Source: Pseudomonas khorasanensis
GTDB lineage: Bacteria > Pseudomonadota > Gammaproteobacteria > Pseudomonadales > Pseudomonadaceae
Reading direction: 5' to 3'
DNA length: 64,000 nt
NCBI RefSeq assembly: GCF_014268505.2
Contig: NZ_JABWQP020000001.1
Location: forward strand, 1,240,001-1,304,000
Part shown: positions 17,761 to 26,296 of the stretch, in pieces
How the letters are laid out: the number at the start of each line of letters is the position of its first letter
Position numbering within the stretch: the first letter of the stretch is position 1
Translations under genes and position numbers: made by a program
Notes under the pieces: model-generated
What the model was told of the DNA's origin: nothing
Seen by the model: only the letters and a program-made list of their open reading frames with translations
Databases searched by the model: none

Positions 17761-17790
17761 AAATTAGCCTGCGAGCTGCTGACAAGTCAA
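17761..17790 (-). promoter_or_regulatory. Sigma-70-like promoter of the attenuated leader
   Basis: On the minus strand TTGACT (17790-17785) and TAATTT (17766-17761) are separated by 18 bases. The -10 box ends seven bases before the leader ATG at 17753, so +1 falls on or next to the start codon. Confidence 0.6.
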
Positions 17791-17853
17791 TGGCCAATTG
17801 TGGCCCCCGCCGGTAGTCTGGCGATTCTGATAATCACACCAAGGAAGGAACAC

Positions 17854-18189
17854 ATGCTGACCATCGCCCTGCCCCTCACCGCTTTGCTCGCTTTTAGTGG
17901 TTACACCGTTTCGGTGATGCTTCAGGCCGAACAGTCGTTGGTCAACTTCGGTATCGGCCTGATGTCACGGCCAGACACGGCGCAGGTGGTGATAGATCTG
18001 TATCTGCTGGCGACGCTCGCCGGGGTGTGGATGGTCAAGGACGCCCGCGCTCGCGGACGATCGGCCTGGTCGGTGATGCCTTATCTGTTGCTGACAGCGG
18101 TGTTCGTCTCGGTCGGACCGTTGTTGTATCTGGTGGTTCGTGGGGTGCAGGATCGGCACAAGTCGGGCGCGGCGACTTCGGTGAGCTGA
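17854..18189 (+). CDS. Three-span membrane protein, DUF2834-like
   Basis: A 111-residue inner-membrane protein. AAGGAAGGAA directly before ATG 17854 fixes the start. Three hydrophobic spans lie near residues 5-22, 45-60 and 74-95; between spans two and three is a charged loop KDARARGRS. The spacing and the DLYLLATLAGVWMVKDAR stretch resemble DUF2834 proteins, whose role is unknown. Divergent from the threonine dehydratase leader, whose promoter overlaps its 5' region. Confidence 0.65.
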   Translation: MLTIALPLTALLAFSGYTVSVMLQAEQSLVNFGIGLMSRPDTAQVVIDLYLLATLAGVWMVKDARARGRSAWSVMPYLLLTAVFVSVGPLLYLVVRGVQDRHKSGAATSVS

Positions 18190-18340
18190 GTCAGTTGCTC
18201 GGCGGTCATGGTAAGGCTGCCAGCTTCGGATCAACGGTATTGGGCCTGCTGCATAACCTTTGAATCTTCCTCAGAACTGGACAGTCACTGAAAAGGAGAA
18301 CAACACATTCCGCTCCGAGCAATGAACGTGGAGATTAATC

Positions 18341-18508
18341 ATGAAGATCCGCCAAGTCCTGTTCGCTATCCCAGTGCTGGTCGCCACACTGTCGAGCCCC
18401 TCGATTTTCGCCGGCGACGAAAGCGACGCCGTCAAAAAGCCCGAATGCCCGAAAGGCCAGGTCTGGGACAGTAAAACGCAGCAATGCGTGCTGCAGACCA
18501 GCGGCTGA
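18341..18508 (+). CDS. Small secreted protein with two cysteines
   Basis: A 55-residue gene with GTGGAG seven bases before ATG 18341. The first 24 residues form a signal peptide (MKIRQVLFAIPVLVATLSS, cut after IFA). The mature 31 residues are hydrophilic and contain PECPKGQVWDSKTQQCV, in which two cysteines 13 residues apart could form a disulfide. The pattern C-P-x-G-x-x-W-D-x-x-x-x-x-C recalls small Cys-knot or chitin-binding-like peptides, but the protein is too short to assign. Likely periplasmic. Confidence 0.7.
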   Translation: MKIRQVLFAIPVLVATLSSPSIFAGDESDAVKKPECPKGQVWDSKTQQCVLQTSG

Positions 18509-18554
18509 CCGCGCCCTGCTAAACTGGCCTCGGTTTTATTCCCAGGATTGCCCT

Positions 18555-19184
18555 GTGCCCATTTCGCCCCGCGCTGCATTGTTGGTTATCGATGTTCAAA
18601 ACGACTTCATTCCCGGCGGTCAACTGCCGGTGCCTGAAGGTGATCTGGTCGTGCCGCTGATCAACCGGCTCGCACGCCAGTTCAAACACGTCGTCGTTTC
18701 TCAGGACTGGCACCCGAGCGGCCACATCTCGTTTGCCTCTAGCCACCCCGGGCGCCAGCCCTTCGAGTTGATTGAGTTGCCATACGGCGCGCAAACGCTA
18801 TGGCCCGAGCATTGCGTGCAAGACACCGACGGTGCGCAGTTTCACCCGGAACTGGACTTGCCGCATGCGCAATTGATCATTCGCAAAGGCTGCAATCTCG
18901 GAATCGACAGTTACTCGGCGTTTCTCGAAGCGGACCGAAGCACCACCACCGGGCTATCCGGATATTTGAGAGAGCGTGGTATCGACACCGTTTACATGGT
19001 CGGGCTGGCGCTGGACTTCTGCGTGATGTTTTCGGCTCTGGATGCGCGCGCGGCGGGTTTCAATGCGTTTGTGGTGCTGGATGCCTGCCGAGCCATCGAT
19101 CTGGACGGCTCGCTGGCTGCAGCGATCATCCGAATGCAGGAGGCAGGCGTTGGTCTGATTCAATCGTCGGATCTCCCGGCCTGA
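18555..19184 (+). CDS. pncA: Nicotinamidase
   Basis: A 209-residue cysteine hydrolase of the isochorismatase fold that converts nicotinamide to nicotinate for NAD salvage. The catalytic triad is visible as Asp13 (VIDVQNDF), Lys111 (IIRKGCN) and Cys156 (ALDFCV), with metal ligands Asp51, His53 and His57 in DWHPSGH. This metal motif separates PncA from isochorismatases. Start is GTG 18555. Length matches P. aeruginosa and E. coli enzymes. Cytoplasmic, single gene. Confidence 0.94.
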   Translation: MPISPRAALLVIDVQNDFIPGGQLPVPEGDLVVPLINRLARQFKHVVVSQDWHPSGHISFASSHPGRQPFELIELPYGAQTLWPEHCVQDTDGAQFHPELDLPHAQLIIRKGCNLGIDSYSAFLEADRSTTTGLSGYLRERGIDTVYMVGLALDFCVMFSALDARAAGFNAFVVLDACRAIDLDGSLAAAIIRMQEAGVGLIQSSDLPA

Positions 19185-19199
19185 AATCCGTACAAAGAT

Positions 19200-20501
19200 T
19201 CAGGCCGTAGCCGGCAACCACAGCCTGAATCGAGCACCACCCAACGGCGAACTCTCCACCGTCAACGTGCCACCCTGTGCTTCCAGCGCTCGCCGACTGA
19301 TTGCCAAGCCAAGACCAAACCCCCCCGTCGCGCGATCACGGCTGCGATCGAGCCGATAAAACGGTTCAAAGATCCGCTCTCGCTCGTCATCAGGGATACC
19401 GATGCCATCGTCGTCGACCCAGATCTCGCAACCGGCGGCGTTGACCTGCACACCAATCTGAATCCGCTTTTCGCAATAGCGCATGGCGTTGCGCAACAGG
19501 TTCTGGATGGCCCGGGCGGTCAGGCGCGGGTCCAGCGCGAAACGCTCAAGCTGGCCGTGCAACAGGACATCAATGACGATTTCCGGCGACTCCAGTTCTT
19601 CGTCGACGCTGCCCAGAATGCTGTCGATAAATTCATCCAGCGACACCGCGATCCGCTCGGGTGTCTGCGCCGGGTTCTGCAAGCGGCTGTAGGACAGCAA
19701 CTCCAGCACTAGCTCATCCAGTTCACGAATGTGCGCGACCAGACTCTGCAGACGCTCGCGGCTGGCGCTCGGCAAATCCTCGGACAACGCCAGCGCCAAG
19801 CCGAAATCCAGACGAGTCAGCGGCGTACGCAATTCGTGGGAAACGGCGTTGAGCAGGTCGCGTTGCTGGTTGAGCAGATTCTCGATGTCACCTGCCATGG
19901 TGTCGAAGACATGGGCGAGGCTGCCAATGTTCGAACTCGGTGCGATCCGGGTTCGTTCGCTCAAATGGCCTTTGCCGAAGCGCTCGGCGGTGCCTTTGAG
20001 GCGCTCCAGATCTCGCCAGTGCGGGCGCAGCCAGAGCAAAAGGCAGCCGAGCAACATGGCGCCGATCAGCACATTGATGCTCCAGTACAACAGATCGACG
20101 TCAACCGGATCGGGCGGCACGACCATGCGCACCGCCATGTCGCCATTCAGCGGAGTGACCGCCAAAGTGCGCCAGCCCCAGTCGCCGATGCGCACCACGT
20201 TTTCACCCCGGCGCAGACGTTCCTGCTCGATGGGCGTGAATACCGGATCATCGATCCGCGTCAGGACGATGTGTAAAGGCTGGAATTCCTTGTCCATTGA
20301 AGCGGCAACGGCTGGCCATTGCGCTTGCGGCGCGGCATGAAACTGCTTGGTGATCAGCGTTTGCAGGCCTCGGGAAAAATCCAGGTTGTAAGTGACGAAC
20401 CGGTCCCGAAAAGCCATGACCACCAGATCCGGCACAAGGTAAATCGCCGCGCTGTACGAAACGATCGTGACCAGATACAGGCGAAACAGGATGCGAAACA
20501 T
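19200..20501 (-). CDS. Sensor histidine kinase, RstB-like
   Basis: A 433-residue kinase. Two membrane spans (about residues 7-28 and 141-158) flank a periplasmic domain of about 110 residues. A HAMP linker follows (WLRPHWRDLERLKG, typical of RstB), then the phosphoacceptor box AVSHELRTPLTRLDF with His222 and the ATPase N, G1 and G2 boxes (NLLRNAMRYC, DDGIGIP, GGFGLGLAIS). The start ATG 20501 lies four bases after the response-regulator stop, so they form one operon. The ligand is unknown. Relatives in E. coli respond to acid and Mg through PhoP, but that link is not visible here. Confidence 0.9.
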   Translation of the reverse strand: MFRILFRLYLVTIVSYSAAIYLVPDLVVMAFRDRFVTYNLDFSRGLQTLITKQFHAAPQAQWPAVAASMDKEFQPLHIVLTRIDDPVFTPIEQERLRRGENVVRIGDWGWRTLAVTPLNGDMAVRMVVPPDPVDVDLLYWSINVLIGAMLLGCLLLWLRPHWRDLERLKGTAERFGKGHLSERTRIAPSSNIGSLAHVFDTMAGDIENLLNQQRDLLNAVSHELRTPLTRLDFGLALALSEDLPSASRERLQSLVAHIRELDELVLELLSYSRLQNPAQTPERIAVSLDEFIDSILGSVDEELESPEIVIDVLLHGQLERFALDPRLTARAIQNLLRNAMRYCEKRIQIGVQVNAAGCEIWVDDDGIGIPDDERERIFEPFYRLDRSRDRATGGFGLGLAISRRALEAQGGTLTVESSPLGGARFRLWLPATA

Positions 20502-20505
20502 CAGC

Positions 20506-21207
20506 TCAGCATTCCCACTCGGAGCGGCTGAACAGATAGCCCTTGCCCCACACGGTCTTGATCTTGCGAGCTTCACCGGCGTGATCGTCGAACTTGCGCC
20601 GAAGTTTGGAAATGGCCACGTCCACCGAACGGTCGGTGCCGTTGAATTCGATGCCACGCAGGCGCTGCAGAATCTGATCGCGACTGAGCACTTCGCCGGC
20701 ATGCCGGGCCAGTACCACCAACAAGTTGTATTCGCCGCTGGACAACTCAACCGCTTGATCGCGCCAGGTTACGGTGCGCTCGGACAGGTCAATACACAGA
20801 TTGCCCATGACGATGCGGTCGTTCACAGCCAGCGGTTCGCCGAGGCTGCTGCGTCGCAACAAGGTCCGTACTCGCGCCAGCAGCACCCGTGGCTCGCAGG
20901 GTTTGGTGACGTAGTCGTCAGCGCCCATTTCCAGACCCAGTACCTGGTCGTGGCTGTCATCGCGAGCGGTGAGCATCAGGATTGGCAGCGTCGCCGAATC
21001 GGCGCGCAGCAAGCGGCAGACCTGCAGGCCATCGAGCCCCGGCAGCATCAGGTCGAGGATCACCAGATCCGGCGGACTGATCCGCGCCCGCTCACGCACA
21101 TGGTCGCCACGGCCAATGACGCTGACGGAATAACCGTTGCGCTCCAGGTAGCTGGAAATCAGTTCGGCGAGGGCGGTGTCGTCTTCGACCAGGAGGATGT
21201 TGGGCAT
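20506..21207 (-). CDS. OmpR-type response regulator, RstA-like
   Basis: A 233-residue regulator. The receiver has the acidic pocket EDD (residues 8-10), phosphoacceptor Asp52 (LVILDLMLPG) and Lys102-type switch residue (DDYVTKPCEP). The C-terminal winged helix contains DQILQRLRGIEFNGTDRSVDVAISKLRRK, very close to RstA, and ends GYLFSRSEWE. It is transcribed ahead of its kinase and divergently from an RND efflux operon 260 bases away, which makes that operon a plausible target. Confidence 0.92.
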   Translation of the reverse strand: MPNILLVEDDTALAELISSYLERNGYSVSVIGRGDHVRERARISPPDLVILDLMLPGLDGLQVCRLLRADSATLPILMLTARDDSHDQVLGLEMGADDYVTKPCEPRVLLARVRTLLRRSSLGEPLAVNDRIVMGNLCIDLSERTVTWRDQAVELSSGEYNLLVVLARHAGEVLSRDQILQRLRGIEFNGTDRSVDVAISKLRRKFDDHAGEARKIKTVWGKGYLFSRSEWEC

Positions 21208-21246
21208 GGGTGTTCCAAAAGATGCTGTGGCGGCAGTCAGCGCTTA

Positions 21247-21310
21247 TTCGCGAGCAGGCTCGCTCCCACAGGAGATCGCATTCAAATGTGGGAGCGAGCC
21301 TGCTCGCGAA
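21247..21310. repeat. REP-type inverted repeat, family B
   Basis: Perfect 24-base arms (21247-21270 and 21287-21310, core GAGCAGGCTCGCTCCCAC) around a 16-base spacer. It lies between divergent genes, so it is within a promoter region, not at a gene end as the other copies are. Confidence 0.9.
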
Positions 21311-21471
21311 AGCGATTGAACTGTCGCAATAAATTTCAAGGCCTGCAGGATATACGCCATCGTCCGCCTCTGAGCAAAACCCTTACACAATTTCACACAG
21401 CAACTACAAAGCTTCACCGCTAACCTCCCCGTCTGGCCGTAGGATGCGGCCTTCAATATTGGGGGTTGTAC

Positions 21472-22629
21472 ATGTCTGGAAAACTGCTGGCCGGCCTAGG
21501 CCTGATCGCATTGGCGCTGACGTTGAGCGCCTGTGATTCGTCATCCAACGCCGAAGAGCAGGCGCCGCCGGCCACCGTGCGCGTCGAGACCATTAAAACC
21601 GAGCCCCTGTCGATCAGCAGCGAACTGAGCGGCCGCATCGCCGCTCCACGGATTGCCGAAGTGCGCGCACGAGTAGCCGGCGTGGTGTTGCAGCGCACCT
21701 ATCGCGAAGGCAGCGACGTGAAAAAGGGCGATGTGCTGTTCCGCATCGACCCGGCACCTTTCAAGGCAGACCTGGACAGTGCCGAAGCAGCGCTGCGCAA
21801 AGCCGAGGCCAACGCTTTTCAGGCGAAACTGCAAGAGCAACGCTATGCACAGTTGATCGAGGACCAGGCCATCAGCGGTCAGGACTACGACAATGCCCGC
21901 GCCGCTGCCCGGCAGACCGCCGCTGATGTCGCCGCCAGCAAGGCAGCGCTGGAACGGGCGAAACTGAACCTCGGTTATGCCACCGTGACCGCGCCGATTT
22001 CCGGCCGCATCGGCCGCGCGCTGGTCACCGAAGGTGCGCTGGTGGGGCAGAACGAAACCACGCCGCTGGCGCTGATTCAGCAGCTCAACCCGATCCATGC
22101 CGACCTCACCCAGTCGACTCGCGAGCTCAATGAACTGCGCCGGGCGTTCCGTTCAGGGCAGTTACAGGAAGTCGGTCAGGACCAGGTCAAGGCCACACTG
22201 ATTCAGGATGACGGCAGCCTGTATCCATTGCCCGGCAAGCTGCTGTTCAGCGACATCACCGTTGATCCGGGCACAGGCCAAATCATCCTGCGCAGTGAAT
22301 TCCCCAATCCGGATCTCGACCTGCTGCCGGGCAGCTTCATCCGCGTACGCCTCGAACAGGCAACCATTCAGAACGGCATTACCGTGCCGCAACGCGCGGT
22401 GCAGCGTGACAGTGCCGGCATTGCCCAGGTGCTGACCGTCGATGAGCAGATGCGCGTGGCGCAGCAACCGGTGCAACTGGGTGCGGTGCAGAACAATCGC
22501 TGGATCGTCGCCGGCGGCCTGAAACCCGGCGACCGAATTGTCGTTGAAGGTCTGCAACACGCTCGCCCCGGCGAGAAAGTTCAGATCGACGAAACCCCTC
22601 TTCCACTTGCCCAGACCACTGGTCAGTAA
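21472..22629 (+). CDS. RND efflux periplasmic adaptor (membrane fusion lipoprotein)
   Basis: A 385-residue adaptor of the MexA/AcrA type. The signal ends in the lipobox LTLSAC, so it is lipid-anchored at the inner membrane. The lipoyl halves (VRARVAGVVLQRTYREGSDVKKGD and LNLGYATVTAPISGRIGRAL) flank an alpha-hairpin (about 100-155); the beta-barrel and membrane-proximal domains follow (LFSDITVDPGTGQIILR, VEGLQHARPGEKV). GGGGG sits seven bases before ATG 21472. The pump gene starts 16 bases after its stop. It bridges the pump to an outer-membrane channel that is not encoded here. Confidence 0.93.
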   Translation: MSGKLLAGLGLIALALTLSACDSSSNAEEQAPPATVRVETIKTEPLSISSELSGRIAAPRIAEVRARVAGVVLQRTYREGSDVKKGDVLFRIDPAPFKADLDSAEAALRKAEANAFQAKLQEQRYAQLIEDQAISGQDYDNARAAARQTAADVAASKAALERAKLNLGYATVTAPISGRIGRALVTEGALVGQNETTPLALIQQLNPIHADLTQSTRELNELRRAFRSGQLQEVGQDQVKATLIQDDGSLYPLPGKLLFSDITVDPGTGQIILRSEFPNPDLDLLPGSFIRVRLEQATIQNGITVPQRAVQRDSAGIAQVLTVDEQMRVAQQPVQLGAVQNNRWIVAGGLKPGDRIVVEGLQHARPGEKVQIDETPLPLAQTTGQ

Positions 22630-22644
22630 GCAGGACGCTTTTAT

Positions 22645-25600
22645 ATGCCGCAGTTCTTTATAGACCGCCCGGTGTTCGCCTGGGTGGTCGCATTGTTCAT
22701 CCTGTTGGCCGGTGCCTTGGCCATTCCGCAACTGCCGGTGGCGCAATACCCCGACGTCGCGCCGCCGCAGATTGAAATCTATGCCGTGTACCCTGGCGCC
22801 TCGGCGCAGACCGTTGATGAAAGTGTGGTCAGCCTGATCGAGGAGGAGCTCAACGGCGCCGATCATCTGCTCTACTTTGAGTCGCAAAGCAGCCTCGGCA
22901 GCGCGACGATCAAGGCGACGTTTCAGCCGGGCACCAATCCGGAGCTGGCCCAGGTCGATGTGCAGAACCGGCTCAAAGTCGTCGAGTCGCGCCTGCCGCA
23001 AGCGGTCAATCAGCAAGGCCTGCAGGTGGAGAAAGTCTCTTCCGGCTTTCTATTGTTGATCACCCTGACCTCCAGCGATGGCAAGCTCGATGACGTGGCG
23101 CTCAGCGATTATCTGGCGCGCAACGTAATGAACGAAATCAAGCGTCTGGACGGCGTCGGCAAGGCCCAGCTATACGGCGCCGAGCGGGCGATGCGCATCT
23201 GGATAGACCCGCAGAAGCTGATCGGTTTCAACCTGACGCCGGCCGATGTCAACGATGCCATCGTCGCGCAAAATGCTCAGATTTCGGCCGGCAGCATCGG
23301 CGATTTGCCGTCTCCTTCTTCACAGGAAATCACCGCAACGATTCTGGTGAAGGGCCAGTTATCGACACCGCAGGAATTCGCCGACATCGTGCTCAAGGCC
23401 AATCGTGACGGCTCTACGGTGCGCATCGGCGATGTAGCGCGGGTCGAAGTGGGCAGCCAGGAGTATCAGTTCGGCACGCGCCTGAACGGCAAACCTTCCA
23501 CTGCCGTCGGCGTGCAGCTGTCGCCGGGCGCGAACGCCCTGAACACCGCGACGTTGGTGCGGACAAAGATGGACGAGTTGGCGCGCTATTTCCCGGCAGG
23601 TGTGGAGTACAAGATTCCGTACGACACCTCGCCGTTCGTGAAAGTCTCGATTACCAAAGTGATTTACACCCTCGGCGAAGCGATGCTGCTGGTGTTTGCG
23701 GTGATGTTCCTGTTCCTGCAGAACGTGCGCTACACGCTGATCCCGACGCTGGTGGTGCCGGTTGCGCTGATGGGCACTTTTGCGACCATGCTGGCGCTGG
23801 GGTTCTCGATCAACGTGCTGACCATGTTCGGCATGGTGCTGGCTATCGGCATCCTCGTGGACGACGCCATTGTCGTGGTGGAGAACGTCGAGCGGATCAT
23901 GGCCACCGAGGGCTTGCCGCCGAAGGAGGCCACGCGCAAGGCGATGACGCAGATTACCGGGGCGATCATCGGCATCACGCTGGTGCTGGTGGCAGTGTTT
24001 ATTCCGATGGCATTCATGCAGGGTTCAGTCGGTGTGATCTACCAGCAGTTCTCGCTGTCGATGGCCACTTCAATTCTGTTCTCGGCGTTTCTCGCGCTGA
24101 CCTTGACCCCGGCACTCTGCGCCACACTGCTCAAGCCGATTGCCAAGGGTGAGCATCACGAGAAATCCGGATTCTTCGGTTGGTTCAATCGCCGTTTCGA
24201 CCATTTGACCGAACGCTATCAAGGCTGGGTCGGCTATGCCTTGAAACGCACAGGCCGCTACCTGTTGATCTATGTCGTGCTGCTGGTGAGCCTGGGCATT
24301 TGCTTCGCGCGCCTGCCCTCCTCGTTTCTGCCGACGGAAGATCAGGGTTACACCATCACCGATATTCAACTGCCGCCCGGCGCGACCAAGAATCGTACCG
24401 TGCAAGTGGCCGAACAGCTTGAGGCGCATAACGCTGGCGAACCGGGAATCAGTGACAGCGTCGTGATCCTTGGCTTCAGCTTCTCCGGCAGCGGACAGAA
24501 CGCGGCGCTGGCGTTTTCGACGCTCAAGGATTGGTCTGAACGTGGCGGTGACGATGCCGCCAGTTCGATTGCCGAGCGCGCCAACGTTGCCCTGAGCCAG
24601 ATCAAGGACGCCATGGCGTTCTCGGTGCTGCCGCCGCCGGTGGATGGTCTCGGCACCTCAAGCGGTTTCGAGTTTCGCTTGCAGGATCGCGCAGGCCTCG
24701 GTCACGCGACGCTGATGCAGGCGCGTACCGAGTTGCTCGCCGCCGCCGAGAAAAGTCCGGTGCTTATGAACGTGCGCGAAAGTGCTCTGGCCGAAGCACC
24801 GCAAGTGCAGTTGGTTGTAGACCGCAAGAAGGCCAATGCCCTGGGCGTATCGTTTGCCGATGTCGGCAGCGTGCTGTCCACTGCGGTGGGTTCCAGCTAC
24901 ATCAACGATTTCCCGAATCAGGGCCGCATGCAGCGCGTCGTCGTGCAAGCTGAAGGCGACCAGCGCAGCCAGGTGGACGACTTGCTGAAAATGCACGTGC
25001 GCAACAACGCCGGGAACATGGTGCCGCTGTCGGCCTTCGTCCAGGCGAACTGGATTCAAGGTCCTGCCCAGTTGACCCGCTACAACGGTTATCCAGCGAT
25101 TGCGATTTCAGGCGAACCGTCACCGGGTCACAGCACCGGCGAAGCCATGGCGGAAGTCGAGCGTCTGGTCGCGCTGGGGCCGAAGGGTCTGGGTCAGGAG
25201 TGGACTGGTCTCTCGTTGCAGGAACGTTTGTCAGGTAATCAGGCGCCGATCCTGCTCGGCTTGTCGCTGCTGGTGGTGTTCCTGTGCCTGGCGGCGCTGT
25301 ACGAGAGCTGGTCGATCCCGACATCAGTGCTGCTCGTTGTGCCGCTTGGCGTACTGGGCGCGGTACTGGCCGTGACGATGCGCGGGATGCCCAACGATGT
25401 GTTCTTCAAGGTCGGTCTGATAACCATCATCGGACTGTCGGCGAAGAACGCGATCCTGATCATCGAGTTCGCCAAGAGCCTGTATGACGAAGGTCACGAT
25501 CTGATCGACGCGACTTTACAAGCAGCGCGTTTGCGCCTGCGACCGATTGTGATGACGTCGCTGGCTTTCATTCTCGGCGTGGTGCCATTGGCCATTGCCA

Positions 25601-25743
25601 CCGGCGCCAGCTCGGCGAGTCAGCAGGCGATTGGTACCGGGGTGATTGGCGGGATGATTACCGCGACGCTGGCGGTGATCTTTGTCCCTGTGTTCTTCGT
25701 CGTCGTCATGAAGCTTGTACAACGATTTACAAAGCCCCGCTGA
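22645..25743 (+). CDS. RND multidrug efflux pump (HAE1 family)
   Basis: A 1032-residue inner-membrane transporter with the usual twelve spans and two large periplasmic loops. The start FFIDRPVFAWVVALFI is typical, the proton-relay aspartates occur in GILVDDAIVVVENVERIM (about residue 405) and the second-half motif GLSAKNAILIIEFAK is present. It exports hydrophobic drugs using the proton gradient together with the preceding adaptor. No outer-membrane factor follows, so it probably shares one such as OprM. The MexB/MexQ-like level of similarity does not permit a specific symbol. A family-A REP follows the stop. Confidence 0.94.
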   Translation: MPQFFIDRPVFAWVVALFILLAGALAIPQLPVAQYPDVAPPQIEIYAVYPGASAQTVDESVVSLIEEELNGADHLLYFESQSSLGSATIKATFQPGTNPELAQVDVQNRLKVVESRLPQAVNQQGLQVEKVSSGFLLLITLTSSDGKLDDVALSDYLARNVMNEIKRLDGVGKAQLYGAERAMRIWIDPQKLIGFNLTPADVNDAIVAQNAQISAGSIGDLPSPSSQEITATILVKGQLSTPQEFADIVLKANRDGSTVRIGDVARVEVGSQEYQFGTRLNGKPSTAVGVQLSPGANALNTATLVRTKMDELARYFPAGVEYKIPYDTSPFVKVSITKVIYTLGEAMLLVFAVMFLFLQNVRYTLIPTLVVPVALMGTFATMLALGFSINVLTMFGMVLAIGILVDDAIVVVENVERIMATEGLPPKEATRKAMTQITGAIIGITLVLVAVFIPMAFMQGSVGVIYQQFSLSMATSILFSAFLALTLTPALCATLLKPIAKGEHHEKSGFFGWFNRRFDHLTERYQGWVGYALKRTGRYLLIYVVLLVSLGICFARLPSSFLPTEDQGYTITDIQLPPGATKNRTVQVAEQLEAHNAGEPGISDSVVILGFSFSGSGQNAALAFSTLKDWSERGGDDAASSIAERANVALSQIKDAMAFSVLPPPVDGLGTSSGFEFRLQDRAGLGHATLMQARTELLAAAEKSPVLMNVRESALAEAPQVQLVVDRKKANALGVSFADVGSVLSTAVGSSYINDFPNQGRMQRVVVQAEGDQRSQVDDLLKMHVRNNAGNMVPLSAFVQANWIQGPAQLTRYNGYPAIAISGEPSPGHSTGEAMAEVERLVALGPKGLGQEWTGLSLQERLSGNQAPILLGLSLLVVFLCLAALYESWSIPTSVLLVVPLGVLGAVLAVTMRGMPNDVFFKVGLITIIGLSAKNAILIIEFAKSLYDEGHDLIDATLQAARLRLRPIVMTSLAFILGVVPLAIATGASSASQQAIGTGVIGGMITATLAVIFVPVFFVVVMKLVQRFTKPR

Positions 25744-25749
25744 TTCCAA

Positions 25750-25829
25750 TGTAGGAGCTGCCGAAGGCTGCGATCTTTTGACTTTGCTTTTGGAAGATCA
25801 AAAGATCGCAGCCTTCGGCAGCTCCTACA
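25750..25829. repeat. REP-type inverted repeat, family A, inverted copy
   Basis: Arms at 25750-25779 and 25800-25829 are identical in sequence to those at 653-738 but in the reverse order, with a 20-base unrelated spacer. It lies seven bases after the RND pump stop and may act as its 3' end. Confidence 0.9.
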
Positions 25830-25883
25830 AAAGCCGGATCGCCTGCGCTATGGTGCAGAGACAGTTCACCAACGTGAGTCCCC

Positions 25884-26099
25884 ATGCGCTTCGTCGCCCA
25901 GACCCACCTCGCCGTGCGCGCCAAGGCTCCGGACGTCCAACGCATTGTTCACCGTCGGCGTCGCGGTGCAAACTCGGATGTAGGCGTAGCGACACGGGGC
26001 GTCCGCAAAATCGTGCTGCCGCAATCGTTGATTGGTTTTGTGTTTAACACGGCGATTCTTGGGTTTTCGATCAACATCGCGGCAGGAATGGTCGGATGA
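25884..26099 (+). pseudogene. Short frame, possible remnant of a membrane protein gene
   Basis: A 71-residue frame from ATG 25884. The first part is Arg-rich and unremarkable ([11 protein letters not shown]); the last third is hydrophobic ([19 protein letters not shown]), as in the end of a membrane protein. No good ribosome site precedes it (only GTGAG). I do not recognise a family. It may be a gene remnant or a chance frame; it is listed because nothing else explains this stretch. Confidence 0.25.
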
Positions 26100-26296
26100 G
26101 AGTTTAATACTGAATGCTATCTCCGAATCATAAACAGGCCTGACAAGCGTTCGATTAAAGCTTCATATTAAATCCATTTTGTAAACTGTCAGGTCTTACA
26201 GGTTACAAAATTGTTGACTTGGCATTAGATAAGCTGATCCCGCCAGTTTATTCCTGAAGGCGAGATATCACTTGTCATGACAGCGGAGACTGAATA
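26100..26296 (+). promoter_or_regulatory. A/T-rich promoter region with palindromic operator
   Basis: A nearly perfect 26-base palindrome spans 26181-26206 (GTAAACTGTCAG, GT, CTTACAGGTTAC; 10 of 12 positions match). Its right end overlaps TTACAA (26203-26208), a candidate -35 box, with TAGATA (26226-26231) 17 bases on. A closely related palindrome lies upstream of the Ig-like gene pair (32312-32327). Confidence 0.5.

Noticed and set aside
19729..20340. A 203-codon frame opposite the sensor kinase
   Set aside because: Ser/Arg-rich with no homology; explained by the antisense of the kinase gene.
25727..25945. A 72-codon minus-strand frame containing the REP arms
   Set aside because: Most of it is translation of the REP palindrome; similar peptides arise at every copy of the repeat.
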